DNA of 64,000 nucleotides from Centrapalus pauciflorus (taxonomy: Eukaryota; Streptophyta; Magnoliopsida; Asterales; Asteraceae): assembly GCA_020465985.1 (NCBI GenBank), contig JAANYP010003745.1:62001-126000 (forward strand). Direction: 5' to 3'. Below, in pieces: positions 31,421 through 43,683 of the stretch. Made by a program: the position numbers and the translations under genes. Positions within the stretch are counted from its first letter, which is position 1; every line of letters starts with the position of its first letter. The notes beneath the pieces were generated by a model that saw only the letters and a program-made list of their open reading frames with translations, was not told the DNA's origin and made no database searches.

Positions 31421-33311
31421 TTAATCTTGTACTTTATTTTTTATTGCCTCAATTGTGGGTTCACTATCTGCATTTGGATTCTTTTGCACACCTGTGTGCT
31501 CGTCACCAGCTGTGGGTGGAATAAAATCTACACGTTCCTCATGAGCAACCAACGTCAACTGTGCGGCATTATCTGTCATTACAACATCCGCAACATCAGC
31601 CTCAGGTGAAGCCAGACCACAAACATCTTTTCCTATTAACGCAAAAAATCCATTTAAGACATAAATCACATTTTACACATTACAATCAATTATACATACA
31701 CCAAAAAGCACAAGCAGTGAATACTTTTAATGCAACAACCTTACCATCATTACCTGGACAAACAGAATCATACTTAACAGGGCTAGAACCCGCTGTAGCA
31801 AATAGCATTTCTTGCTCGTTGATCTTTGCTAGAAGCACATCAAGTGCTGATTCAGACTGTGAATCTATTAATGTCTCCGTCTCCGGTTGACTCCCAATTG
31901 GTCCACCGTCTTTAATGCACGACATTCCTACTACATCAATTTTGACATGTCTTCACAAAATTACCAAAATGTCATTTATTATAATTTATCAAGTTGGACA
32001 ACTACTAAAACTTAGCTTTTTTTTGAAGTAAAACCTGTATGCACAGCATCATTCACACAGTTACCAACCTTTTCCTCTTCGCTTCTTCTTTTATCTCTAA
32101 CAAATACACCTCAAGACCACCATCAGATTCTACGTCATAGTCATCATCGACATGCTCATCCTTTCCTAATTCCTCATCCATTCCATCCTCTTCATCATCG
32201 TCATCTTCACTAGCATCAACTTCACCAACATCCCCTAAACCAAAACCACCGAGCTGAATTTTTTTATTCTCCCTCTCCTTCGTCATTAACTTGTCCCACA
32301 CATATATGGCGCGATTGGTTCTATCCAAATTTACTAGCCCAGCACACGATGTGCGATCAAGATAAACCAACTACAAATTATAATAATGATAATATGTTTT
32401 CAACAAAACTAATAATGGGTTATTATATAATAATTATATAAACAACATAAACACGTAATACCATAATCATGTAATATTATAACATAACCATACCGCTAAT
32501 AACGTCAAAGGACCACTGAAATATGAACTGTCATCACGTCGCCAACCATCCTTGCATATCTTCGGTGCTTCTAGCATATAGGTGCACCAATCATCTCCTT
32601 AACCATGTCCACATTTGTAATATAATAGAGGAACTTTGTATATGCAAAACCAGACTTTGTGCCTTGCATCATCAACGTTGTGAACAACACCAAATAATTC
32701 AGCTTGAACATCTCACCACCCTTAATTACCAGCTTCAGCCTTAATCTTATTGAAAACAATGCGTGGGTAAAGACGGTCTCCTTTGGTATATTGTGTTTTC
32801 CAACGCTTCCTGAGATTCTTGTTATCAGCATTTGAGTCTAACCTTTGCATCTTTATCTTACCTTTTGGTAAACCGAGTACATCATGCACAACATGTTGTT
32901 ATTGGGATAACCTAACGATTAGTCCTTATCTCGCACCAGTCTGCATCGAATTGATTCACAACCCAGTATCCGAGTTTTGTAGGTACTTCATCAACTCCAA
33001 GACCAAGTGCATGTTCAAAACCGATCGAAATTAGATCTTTTCTCTGGTTCTCTTCTAGAAGTTGGTTGCATTCAAGCAGACTTTTTGGTGAACTACGAGA
33101 CATCATTGAATCATATTTTGCTTTCTGTGATTTACCTCCAGTGTGCTTTCTCTTTTTTGGTGAATCATACAACACTTGTTCCTCTTTCATTCTCGAGAAA
33201 CTGCTAACCCGTTTTTTTTCCTTTCTCCCCTTTAACCACAACTGCTGTGCCACTGACCTTACTTGTACCCTCGTTCTGACTTCTTCCTGTCTGTTTTCCT
33301 TTCATTCTCAT
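31421..33311 (-). pseudogene. Plant mobile-domain-like protein, decayed
   Basis: Minus-strand exon fragments of one gene. From about 33311: a Lys-rich start, then MSRSSPKSLLECNQLLEENQ and LGYWVVNQFDADWCEIRTNR, then HDVLGLPKGKI in another frame, then KLNYLVLFTTLMMQGTKSGF and FLYYITNVDMVKEM (32831-32571), then VVYLDRTSCAGLVNLDRTNR followed by an acidic exon (32370-32053), and two more acidic exons (31925-31686, 31669-31421). This order is that of plant mobile-domain (DUF1985-like) proteins, often carried by transposons with an Ulp1-like protease; I do not see a protease. Stops and frameshifts break it. Assignment is by motif memory only. Confidence 0.5.
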
Positions 33312-34227
33312 TGTAAACACATAAACATTGCAACTTAAAAGTATAACATAACACATCAATATATAAATGTTATGTGTCATATACGCTTCAACATACATCA
33401 TTAATAACATGTAAGTAGACATTACCTCAACATATGTAAATAAATTTTAATGTGATATCTACAATAACAGGAACATTGTTCACGGAAAAGGCATAAATGC
33501 ATACACATTGCCGATGCATATGATTGTTTCGATGCAATAAACATCGTAATTAATAACGAAAGTTATGAAGACATAATATAATCACGAAATCAACATGCAA
33601 TCATTAACCTTTACAAACAACAGTATTTGAACAATGTTTTAACCATAAAAATGTTACTAACCAAGTACAAGTTAATGCATAACATTAAAACAGATGCATT
33701 AAATAACAAAAAATGATAAGTGTCATCAAATATTTAACATTAGTCGACACAACAAATAAATAAATACCATATCAACGACAATGAAATATATCCTACCTAT
33801 TTTATATGTTCGCTAAATTAAATGAAACATGCATTTTGTATGCATTCATAAACAAAATTACTCATTACGACATCTGCTAATGGTAACTAAAATAAACGAA
33901 ATAACCATTTCGTATACAATCAAAGTAGATGCATTGATCATCAAAATCAATTGCATTCACACATAGAAACCTCCCCTGCACCAACTATGTATTGTTGCAT
34001 CAATATACAACCACCAACAAAAATATACATTTTTTAATATGTTCATATACACAAGTGTTAAATGTAGTAAACAAAACAAAAAAAAATGCATTTTTATTCT
34101 TAAGAATGTACTATTATCGAACAAACCCTAGATGCATTAACTCACAGTGCTATTGATGCATCCGTCAATTGAAGAATACAAACATGCATCAATATCACAT
34201 TAAAGTAAAATCTATACCTGATCTTGA

Positions 34228-34275
<48 letters not shown>

Positions 34276-34440
34276 GTCTGACATTGTCACTGTTTCCCAT
34301 GAAGATGAGCTTTCATCGTCTGATACAGTCAACGAGTCTTCAGAGGTGTTGGTGATCTTCGAGTGGGTGCCTGCATCATACCGTAATCGAGGAACAAACA
34401 TCTTAGGGTTTATGAAGCAGAGCATCAATTAACATTTTTA
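33312..34440. other. AT-rich stretch with ATGCAT motifs and (CT)n
   Basis: Mostly non-coding with frequent ATGCAT. A (CT)n microsatellite lies at 34232-34272. A minus-strand frame 34428-34195 (MFVPRLRYDAGTHSKITNTS then Arg-Glu repeats from the microsatellite) could be a first exon of the mobile-domain gene, with a GTATAG donor after TCAG near 34218; weak support. Confidence 0.3.
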
Positions 34441-35326
34441 GGTTTGCGGATGAACTAAAAAACCAAAAACCATGCTTCAACTATATTAAATTCATACTTG
34501 ATGCTCCGATTTTACTTTCCTCTTTGATGATGATGCATCCCCATCTATATCGCAACCCTTTATGCGAACAATCCCTAAAAATTTGGGGTTTTCCTTCCAA
34601 AATTTTAGGAAAAAAATCAAAAGCAAGATTGATATATCACAGTGCAAAAAATTTGGGAGGAGAGAGGACAGGTTCAATTAGTGAGGTGTTGTAGTTGTTT
34701 CCAAAAACCGATGATATTTTTGTTTACTAAATTACCCTTCCACAACCAAAGTGAGACGCACCTAATTTTAACCAAGTTGACGTTATTTACAATCGTGCCA
34801 CCACACATTTTTGCTCATCTACACCAAAATGAACGGTTCTAAGGGGTTTCCGTAGTTTTTTGATGCATATCGGTTCTCCATTGAACCCACCCATATATAT
34901 AGTAAAAATCTTTTGTGAACAATTTAAAGAATGTGAACATTGTGAACCAATGAAGGTTTGCCAAATCAGCATCATCATTATTAATTATTGATTAATAATT
35001 TAATTTCAGTTAAGGGTATTATTGTCGTTAACAATATCACAAGCCCTTGCAATTTTAATTACACAACAACTGCTCCTCGTTTCATGCGAACTACATTGAC
35101 TTATAATTATAATTGATTTTGGTGGTTTCCATTAATCAATCAACCAAATAATGCATAATATTCATAATATGCAAATGATTATTTAGATAAAAAGAACACA
35201 CAATCATAAATATTCAGAAAGTGCAAAGAGTTCATCAAACCATGATGAATCCACAATGTGCGAGATTTCATAATGCAAATTATCAAAATATATAGTGTAC
35301 ATATATAACATACAAACCCACTCTAA
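34441..35326. other. Unassigned AT-rich DNA
   Basis: I see no gene, repeat array or element end in this stretch. Confidence 0.4.
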
Positions 35327-35653
35327 GGTGTCGTTTGTTTTTAAATATGTTATAGCTAGAAGATCTTTTTTCATGTCTGCGAAGGTCTTCAGAAGAAAAG
35401 ATGATACAAAGGTTTTCAAGCTGAATAAGGAAGGTCATTTGTTTTTCATATTTGAAAGATTGTCCCTTTAGTTATAATGCAATAGTTTTATAAATATAAA
35501 AACAAATGAAATACAAATCCAAATTATATAATACTATTTATATAACATAATCAAATATTTTACTCATTACAATAAAAAAGTAAATAAAACTGTCAAAGTA
35601 TTTTTAAAATATTCATCCACCAAAATATAAACCAACAATTAAAAACTAGAAAT

Positions 35654-36842
35654 TCATCTAACATTCATCAACTGTTGTGCAATTTGATCACGTAAAGTAC
35701 TCATATATTGTTGATCCGTCGTGCTTCTAACTGGATGATCACCGTCAAATATTTGTTGATTAGCATCATCACCACCATCTTCTTCTTCATCTTGGTCACA
35801 ATGGGCAAAAAAACTCATCATGCAAACTCTCCTTTCGTATATAACTGTGAAGCGCAAAACATGCAATAGTAATATTTCGTTGAGTAACTATCGTAAACGG
35901 ATCCATTCGCTTCAATATCGGAAAACGTGCTTTCAGAACCCTAAACAAACGTTCAATGACATTTCTGAGTTTAGCATGTGCATGATTGAATTTTTCTTTA
36001 CTATTCCTTGCCCGATTACGTTAAAATCCCAACCAATATCTTACATTTCTGTATGGTGCCATAAAACACCGAGTACGTGCATATGCCGCATCACAAAGAT
36101 AACATTTACCTACAAACATAATAAAATGATCAATGCTAAAATATACAACATAAATATAAAGTTGAAACTATAATTATACCTGGAGGAGGAAATGGAAACG
36201 ATGCAGTTGGATTGCTTAGAGCTTCGAATAATATTCTGGAATCGTGTGCTATACCTTCCCAGCCGGCAACAAGAAAAGTAAACATAATGTTAAAGTCACA
36301 TATTGATAAAACATTTTGCTAACACTCTCCTCTTCATCTTCCTCTATACACATGTTGTTTCGCAGTAGGAACAACAACATGTATTAATGTTCCTTCAAGC
36401 GCACCGATCGCTCCCTATAAAAACGATAATATTAAAGTATAATTACAAGTTTATTAATTAGCTGAAACAACTAAATTTATCAGTCTTACCTTAAAAACTC
36501 GTCGCCAATTCTTAATGTGTCCCGGAATGTTTTGATTGGAATTAAAAGACGTCGGAACTATAACCTCTTTACCAAACTCTACCATTTACGCTAAGACTTC
36601 ATGAAAAAACTTATGAATTGTTTGAGTCGATTGTTGAAATCTATGTTTCACAACTACATACCGTTGATTATGACCTATCATCATCAAAAACATAAGTAAC
36701 TTCTCTTCAACGGATACATGTTTACTATCCTTTAACCAATCTTTCACTCTAAATGTGCAACAAGTCGGACAAATGAATCACGCGACATGCGTATCAATTC
36801 AACGCATTGTGTATTGTTGTCATTCAATAACTGACCAGACAT
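35654..36842 (-). pseudogene. H2 Harbinger transposase pseudogene
   Basis: Starts about 36842 (MSGQLLNDNN) with a worn N-terminal domain. Exon borders are still visible: donor GTAAGACTG near 36489, acceptor before 36417, donor GTATAATT near 36182, acceptor before 36112. Exon 2 carries GAIGALEGTLIHVVVP, where the first catalytic Asp has become Glu. Exon 3 carries CDAAYARTRCFMAPYRNVRY and LRNVIERLFRVLKARFPILK with the Glu kept. In-frame stops (for example after RYWLGF) confirm that it is dead. Confidence 0.75.
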
Positions 36843-36859
36843 TATCGAAGTATTATCTC

Positions 36860-37214
36860 TTTTTTTTTGCCTCTTGGCCCAAAAATAGTGAATATACAAA
36901 TACATAATAATAACGATCATTATCTATTCATCGTGATTCATGATGAACCTGTTAATATGAAATAAAATGAAATATAAATATCAAATATATAATCTTTCAA
37001 ATGAAACCTACATTTAAAAAAACCACATAATAGTTCAAACGGAAGTTACAACTAAAATAAACACATAATAGTTCAAACAAGCATCTAAACAAACACATAA
37101 AGGTTCCAACAAAAGCATGAAAACAAACACATAATTGTTCAAATACCAAAGTTATCTCCTACTTAAATATCCCTAATGTTTTTGCCGTCAACATTAGCCA
37201 TCCTTTTAAGACCT
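36860..37214. other. Spacer between H2 genes
   Basis: AT-rich, with repeats of the type ACACATAATAGTTCAAACA. No gene seen. Confidence 0.4.
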
Positions 37215-38180
37215 CTAGATCAGATGGCAAGTCATCCACGACTCTCTCATTCCTTTAGACTGGCCAAGTATATTGAATGCTGCTAAAAACAAAGGATCCA
37301 GTTTATCCAAGCCAACTACTTTCAATTTCTCGTAGCATTCTTCTGTCGTTGACCCTTCTTTTCTCTTTATTAGATGTTCAAGTGCTTTCTTCATCTCCGC
37401 ACCTAACTCATCAACATTCACGGAGGTTTTAGCCTTTTTCTTACGACGACCTGCATCAGCATCGTGAACACTTGGGCCGGATTCATGGACAAGTGGTATA
37501 TTCTCATTACTGGTATCATCATTAGGGGCACTTGGTCCAGCTTGATGAATATTGTGACCATCATCTTCCAAACCATCAAAAGGGTTATCTGATTCCATCG
37601 AAGGTGCTGGGGTAATACGACGAGAAGACAATGACACCTCAGATGTCTCAGTAGATGTCCATTGAACATCACCAGTAGCAACAGTTCCTTCAAACACGCT
37701 GACACATAGATCAGGATAAAGCAATGGATGTGTTCTCAATGATGTCGCCTTTGGATGACCCTAAACCCAATTTAATAAGGATAAGTATGTTTTTTGTATA
37801 TGTTATTATTTATGTATAACCAAAAATTAAACTATAAGATGTAAACATACCTTTTTAAAATCCTCCCAATCTTGAGTTGTTAATTTGAATGAATTTGATG
37901 TCCGATTATAAAGATTACCAGTTTTGTTCTTTAGATACACACATCCATTGTATTTTCCCTTCAGAGTTCATAACCATTTCTAATATGTTTTTTAGATAGA
38001 TCCATACCAAAAAAAAATTTCAGCGTCTCCCCTATCATCGCCCATGACTCCTTATAGAAGGTTTTGTCATTTCAACCCACCCAATCGATTTCCTCGAGGC
38101 ATGTTTCTAATAAGCATTTGGTCGCCTCATTTGACCAAACTATCCTCTCTTTGGTGCATAACAAACGTCTCATTTAGAAC
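37215..38180 (-). pseudogene. H2 Harbinger ORF1, Myb/SANT-like, pseudogene
   Basis: Upstream part (about 38150-37850) encodes a worn Myb/SANT-like domain (IVWSNEATKCLLETCLEEID, FFFGMDLSKKHIRNGYEL, NLYNRTSNSFKLTTQDWEDF) with stops. After an intron, 37739-37215 gives HPLLYPDLCVSVFEGTVATG, an acidic Ser-rich linker, the basic RRKKKAKTS patch and a helical C terminus. Same family of function as H1 ORF1 but clearly different sequence. Confidence 0.7.
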
Positions 38181-38190
38181 TATATATACA

Positions 38191-39008
38191 CACACATGTT
38201 CAAGAAACAAAATCACGTTACAAATTAAATAACATATGCAATCAACAATCATGAAATTTTACTATTGACAGGGTAGGTGATTTACCTTTTTACAAATGAC
38301 TAGAAATAACAATTCATTCAACTATATATTTTGGTGGAATTTTATGCTAAATTTTAATTTATTATATTTGCAACAAAAGTTCCAAACACACTAAATATAA
38401 ATTTCAATTCCTCCAAATTTTATTGAGTATGAATGAGCCAAACTTACCATAAGATTTACTGGATACAAGGACTAAAACATAACTATGAGATGTTATTTGA
38501 TCTTTATATACAAAACGGTGAAATCTTTTAATTTGTTTATATTTGGATACGGACATAATATTTGATGGTTTTACTTTTTCAATTTGTTTGTGTATCTTGG
38601 TAAATGTGATAATCAACAAAGTTTAGTGTGGTTGTTCATTTGTTGGATTTGTATAATCATTGGTTGTTGTATTTTTGATGATTAATTGACATTTTTGTAT
38701 GTGTTTGGAACATGTATTATTGTTTCTTGGTGCCTTTGACACTCCCAGTCTCCCAGTGCTTCTAGTTGCTGTATACTTCAGGTGGGGTGTTTGGATTTTT
38801 ATGATGAGAGCAGAAAGAAAAAAGAAACGATGACTTGCCATTTCATTTGTCCTTCACTCTCCATCTATAGTCATGAAAATAAACCCCGCAAATTCAAGGA
38901 TTTATACACAAATTCAGGAGATCAAAATACATACTTTCTGCGCTATCAGATTATGATTCACAAGATGCAATGTGTGTTCACACATTTACAAAATTAATTA
39001 AAAAAATA
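38191..39008. other. Unassigned DNA right of H2
   Basis: No gene or element end recognised. Confidence 0.4.
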
Positions 39009-39304
39009 GAAATAATGCAGAGAATTCATAAACCGGTCATAAAATACTTTGATAGTGCAAAAGGATTCATAAAATAATGCAGATAATTCATAAGATGCAA
39101 AGTATTATTTCGAAAAGAATGATTCACAGTCATAAAATAATGCAGAGAAATCATAAGATGCAAATGGTTCAAATCAGTCATAAAATACTCAGATAGTGCA
39201 AAAGGATTCATAAAATAATGCAGAGAATTCATAAGATGCAAAGTACTATTTCGAAAAGAATGATTCACTGTCATAAAATAATGCAGATAATTCATAAGAT
39301 GCAA
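39009..39304. repeat. ~141-bp tandem duplication with ~60-bp internal similarity
   Basis: AATACTTTGATAGTGCAAAA at 39043 recurs as AATACTCAGATAGTGCAAAA at 39184. GATTCATAAAATAATGCAGA recurs within units. Open frames through it are by-products of the repeat. Confidence 0.8.
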
Positions 39305-39583
39305 TTATCATCCAAGACACATATGTTTATATAGTTGGAATCCATAATTTGAATAATTTATGGAATACAGTTATCTCCCGAAGATTTATTACATGTCCAT
39401 GTTTTTTGGAGAGAATCCAAGAAACAATCAACATTGAAGTTTCATATCCTTCTCCTGATTTCCTTTTTGCCCTTGTCATCCGTAATTTCTCTGATTTAAT
39501 TAATTAATTTACGAATATGATGTGACAACATTTCATTGGTGCACAATGTTCACAAAATACAATTTGTTCAAAATAGATCTTAT

Positions 39584-40115
<532 letters not shown>

Positions 40116-40151
<36 letters not shown>

Positions 40152-40168
40152 ATATATATATATATATA
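40116..40168. repeat. (TA)n microsatellite
   Basis: TA repeat with one interruption on the right flank of E2. Confidence 0.9.
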
Positions 40169-40703
<535 letters not shown>

Positions 40704-40879
40704 GTTGGGATCATTGTGAAACATTAATTTAGTACAGAAATATAAAACCAATCTACACCATATGATTATAACATAACAGTAGGGATAAAATGATAAATAC
40801 GCAATTAACATTACATTAAAGGTCACCCACCAAGTTTGATTTTTATTTTTGACATTTATTTTGACTGTCTTAATAATAT

Positions 40880-41125
40880 ATATGCAGTGTTGCATATATG
40901 ATATATAGTATTACTTCAACATTGAATATAAAATATAAACTGTTATTCGACATTGAATGATCTCGATATGATATATTGAATGATCGTCTGGGTAAAAGTT
41001 TGACTTTTTTAATGTTGAATGTATATGCAGTGTTGCATATATGATATATAGTATTACTTCGACGTTTAATATACGATATAGATTGTTACTTCGACATTGA
41101 ATGATTCCAATATGCTATATTGCAT
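40880..41125. repeat. ~143-bp imperfect tandem duplication
   Basis: TATGCAGTGTTGCATATATG occurs near 40881 and again near 41024, with similar following sequence (GTATTACTTC, CATTGAATGA). Confidence 0.75.
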
Positions 41126-41507
41126 AGTGGTATTGGTAAACTTTTTTTTACAAAAAATAAACACGTAAAATTTTTTCAAAAAAAAAATATATCATGACCT
41201 GTCTCGTTTTAAAAGTATAAAATTCTCGTTTTTAAGGTATAATTTTTTTGATGTAAAAACTAATCATATTAATGTTTTTTTAATTTAAAGAAAAATGATA
41301 ATTTTTTTGTTGATGTCAATCTTTTTGATATTGCCAATTTTTCCAATTTTACCATTTCATTAATTAAAATATCACTAATACCAAACCTTTTTTCACTAAT
41401 TCGACACTTGATAATTTTAATAAAGAACATTATAGTAATGTAATCTATGGATGATACCGGTTTTACAGTTCTACACTAAAGTTAGGTTTTGTGATGATCT
41501 TATCTCT

Positions 41508-41540
41508 ACACACACACACACACACTCACACACTCACACA
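41508..41540. repeat. (CA)n microsatellite
   Basis: ACACAC tract with two T interruptions, directly left of E3. Confidence 0.9.
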
Positions 41541-41562
41541 TAGGGTTGGTTTCCATGGATTC

Positions 41563-41864
41563 TGTGAATAATAGTTTCTACCAATTCAATCAACTAAATG
41601 CAATTAATAAGAACACAGAATATAATCAACACTAACCAAATGATTCGATTGATGATCTTGATGATTACAAAATGATTTCGGGAATGTTCTTCGTGTACAG
41701 TACTGCTACTCCCAAATGATTACCAATCGTACAAAAAGGTATTCTGACAGATCTACCAAATTGGAAAGTCAACAAGACTATTTATACATATTTACACACT
41801 TTAAGGAAATTACAAAACAGTCCCTAGACTTTGATATTTCATCAATCAAAAACATATTCTAACA
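41563..41864 (-). repeat. 3' LTR of copia C
   Basis: 302 bp with TG...CA ends. On the minus strand TATAAATAG lies at 41786-41778. Confidence 0.95.
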
Positions 41865-41876
41865 ATCTCCCCCTTT
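41865..41876 (-). other. Polypurine tract of copia C
   Basis: AAAGGGGGAGAT on the minus strand, touching the 3' LTR. Confidence 0.9.
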
Positions 41877-41895
41877 GATGAAAGTAGCAAAGTCT

Positions 41896-43683
41896 TCAGA
41901 TTGACAAGCCCAGCTTCTGTTCAAATCTTCTAATACTTTTTCGATCTGACAGCCTCCATTCAATTTTAGAAATAAACTCGACCATGAGTCTTCGATCATT
42001 AACAGATAAGGCTCCTTTCTTTGTCTTCCTCTTTTGATCTGCAGCCAGCTTGCCTTTCAAACCATTCAACACCTTAACCAACGTACCATCAGAAAACTTG
42101 TTCAGCTCAACACTCCTCATAGCTCTCAACCTTTTATTCCTATCTTTATACATGACAGCTGGATGCTTCACCATAATAACTTGAAACTCTTTAAGCTCAC
42201 CAGCAAATTTAATATCTCTGTGTGGTGCAGTCATGTTTATCTTCCTCATTCCTCTCTCAACTCCAATCTGTAAATCTTGCACTGACATTAATACAAGTTT
42301 GGTATGCATAAAGTGAAACAATGTCTTCAGCGCAAATCTACAATGTTCATTCCTTTTATTTCTGCACAGCTCGTCAAACAGATCTTCAATATCAACTAAG
42401 TGCATGTTGAACATATCAGCTTCAGTGAATACATAAGTATTTCCATCAGACCTGGTTACAGTAAACTTCGGATAAAAAACTTTAACAAATCTTTCTTTTT
42501 CAATTTGCACCAGATCCACTATTCTGAAATCGCTCTTCACCTTCTCAACCTCTTGAGTCTTATTCCTCAGGAAACTTGCATAGTTAACCAGATTGGGCAT
42601 ATTCGGCTCTAAAACTCGGAATAGCTTGTGAAAGGAGCAAGGAGCTTGCTTTTTACAAAAGATCCGTTTTTCTAAAATGTCTTCAATGAACGGCATCTTG
42701 TTTCTTTTCCTTATGAACTCAACAGACCTGTTCTCTGGTAATTCAAGCTTTTTCACCTTTTTCTTACTTATCTCATCCTTATTTAACAAAGTCAACATAT
42801 CTTGAATCTCTCTTTGCACCACTTGTTGTGCTTGAAATCTTAATCTGTGTTGCTTCTTTGATTCATCAGCCAAAACAAATTCAATAAAGAATCTATCCAT
42901 CACTTCCACTTCATTTAAAACAACTGTTTCTTGAGCCATACTGCTCTCAACAGGAAACTCTTCAAACTCTTCTTTAATCTGTACAACCACCTCAGGCTTT
43001 TCAACCGTTGGTGTTGATTCAACATCTTTCATGATTTCTTCAACTAACACCTCCTCTTCTTCTATCCTTTCAGCCCTAAAATCAACATCAGTCAACGTAA
43101 TTATGTCATCATCTTCAGACAATTCAATGTACTCCTCTCTTCCTTCTCCTATCTCTTGAATACTCGGCTCTTTCTCTTTCTCTTGAACATCTTCCTCTGA
43201 ATCAATATATTCAATGAACTGATAAATATCAGGCTGAGTGTTCAAAGGAACTGGAACATCTTCATAAAGAATCAATCCCAGTTCTCTCTGTTCACCAGCT
43301 GTCTGTTTAGATCCTCCGGCTTCTGTCCCTTGAGCTTCTGGTTCCTTCTCTGGATATGTTATCATTAAAACTCCAGGAATCGGCTCATCAAGCTTTCTCC
43401 TCTTCTCCCCCTCATGAGGAGCATCATCGGAGTCGTCGTCGTGCTCATCATGTTTCCTTTTCGACGAGGAAGCTTGAGCTTTGCAGGTCTCTTCCACTGC
43501 TGCCACTCGTTCAGAGAGATTACCTAACGCCGTTACAACTGTAGTCTCCAAGCTTATCATACGCTCCCTCATTTCATCAAACTGTTCAAATACAAAATCT
43601 TTTAAGTCCTCCTTCAACTCTTCAATTTGTTGTTTTGACTCATTTTTCTTAACAGATTCCTCCGCAACATCCTTTCCTTTCAA
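41896..43683 (-). CDS. Copia C aORF, C-terminal part
   Basis: Second half of aORF, in a different frame from the first half because one T appears to be missing in the T run at the join (complement of 43686-43690). There is no ATG near its start, so it is not a separate gene. Coiled coil (FDEMRERMISLETTVVTALG), basic nuclear-signal-like patch (SKRKHDEH ... GEKRRKLDEP), acidic region, and the conserved C-terminal domain with FYPKFTVTRSDGNTYVFTEA and CRFALKTLFHFMHTKL. Nearly identical to copy A through this domain. It ends about 20 nt before the PPT. Confidence 0.8.
   Translation of the reverse strand: MKGKDVAEESVKKNESKQQIEELKEDLKDFVFEQFDEMRERMISLETTVVTALGNLSERVAAVEETCKAQASSSKRKHDEHDDDSDDAPHEGEKRRKLDEPIPGVLMITYPEKEPEAQGTEAGGSKQTAGEQRELGLILYEDVPVPLNTQPDIYQFIEYIDSEEDVQEKEKEPSIQEIGEGREEYIELSEDDDIITLTDVDFRAERIEEEEVLVEEIMKDVESTPTVEKPEVVVQIKEEFEEFPVESSMAQETVVLNEVEVMDRFFIEFVLADESKKQHRLRFQAQQVVQREIQDMLTLLNKDEISKKKVKKLELPENRSVEFIRKRNKMPFIEDILEKRIFCKKQAPCSFHKLFRVLEPNMPNLVNYASFLRNKTQEVEKVKSDFRIVDLVQIEKERFVKVFYPKFTVTRSDGNTYVFTEADMFNMHLVDIEDLFDELCRNKRNEHCRFALKTLFHFMHTKLVLMSVQDLQIGVERGMRKINMTAPHRDIKFAGELKEFQVIMVKHPAVMYKDRNKRLRAMRSVELNKFSDGTLVKVLNGLKGKLAADQKRKTKKGALSVNDRRLMVEFISKIEWRLSDRKSIRRFEQKLGLSI

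Larger units (their letters stand above)
35327..38190 (-). mobile_element. Second PIF/Harbinger element H2, dead
   Basis: Minus strand: ORF1 (38180-37215) then transposase (36842-35654). A candidate left terminus GGTGTCGTTTGTTTTTAAAT at 35327 follows TAA. No matching right end was found. Gene order is the reverse of H1, so it is a different subfamily. Confidence 0.65.

Noticed and set aside
34195..34432. Arg-Glu or Ser-Leu repeat proteins at the (CT)n tract
   Set aside because: Products of the dinucleotide repeat; only a possible short exon edge was kept as a remark.
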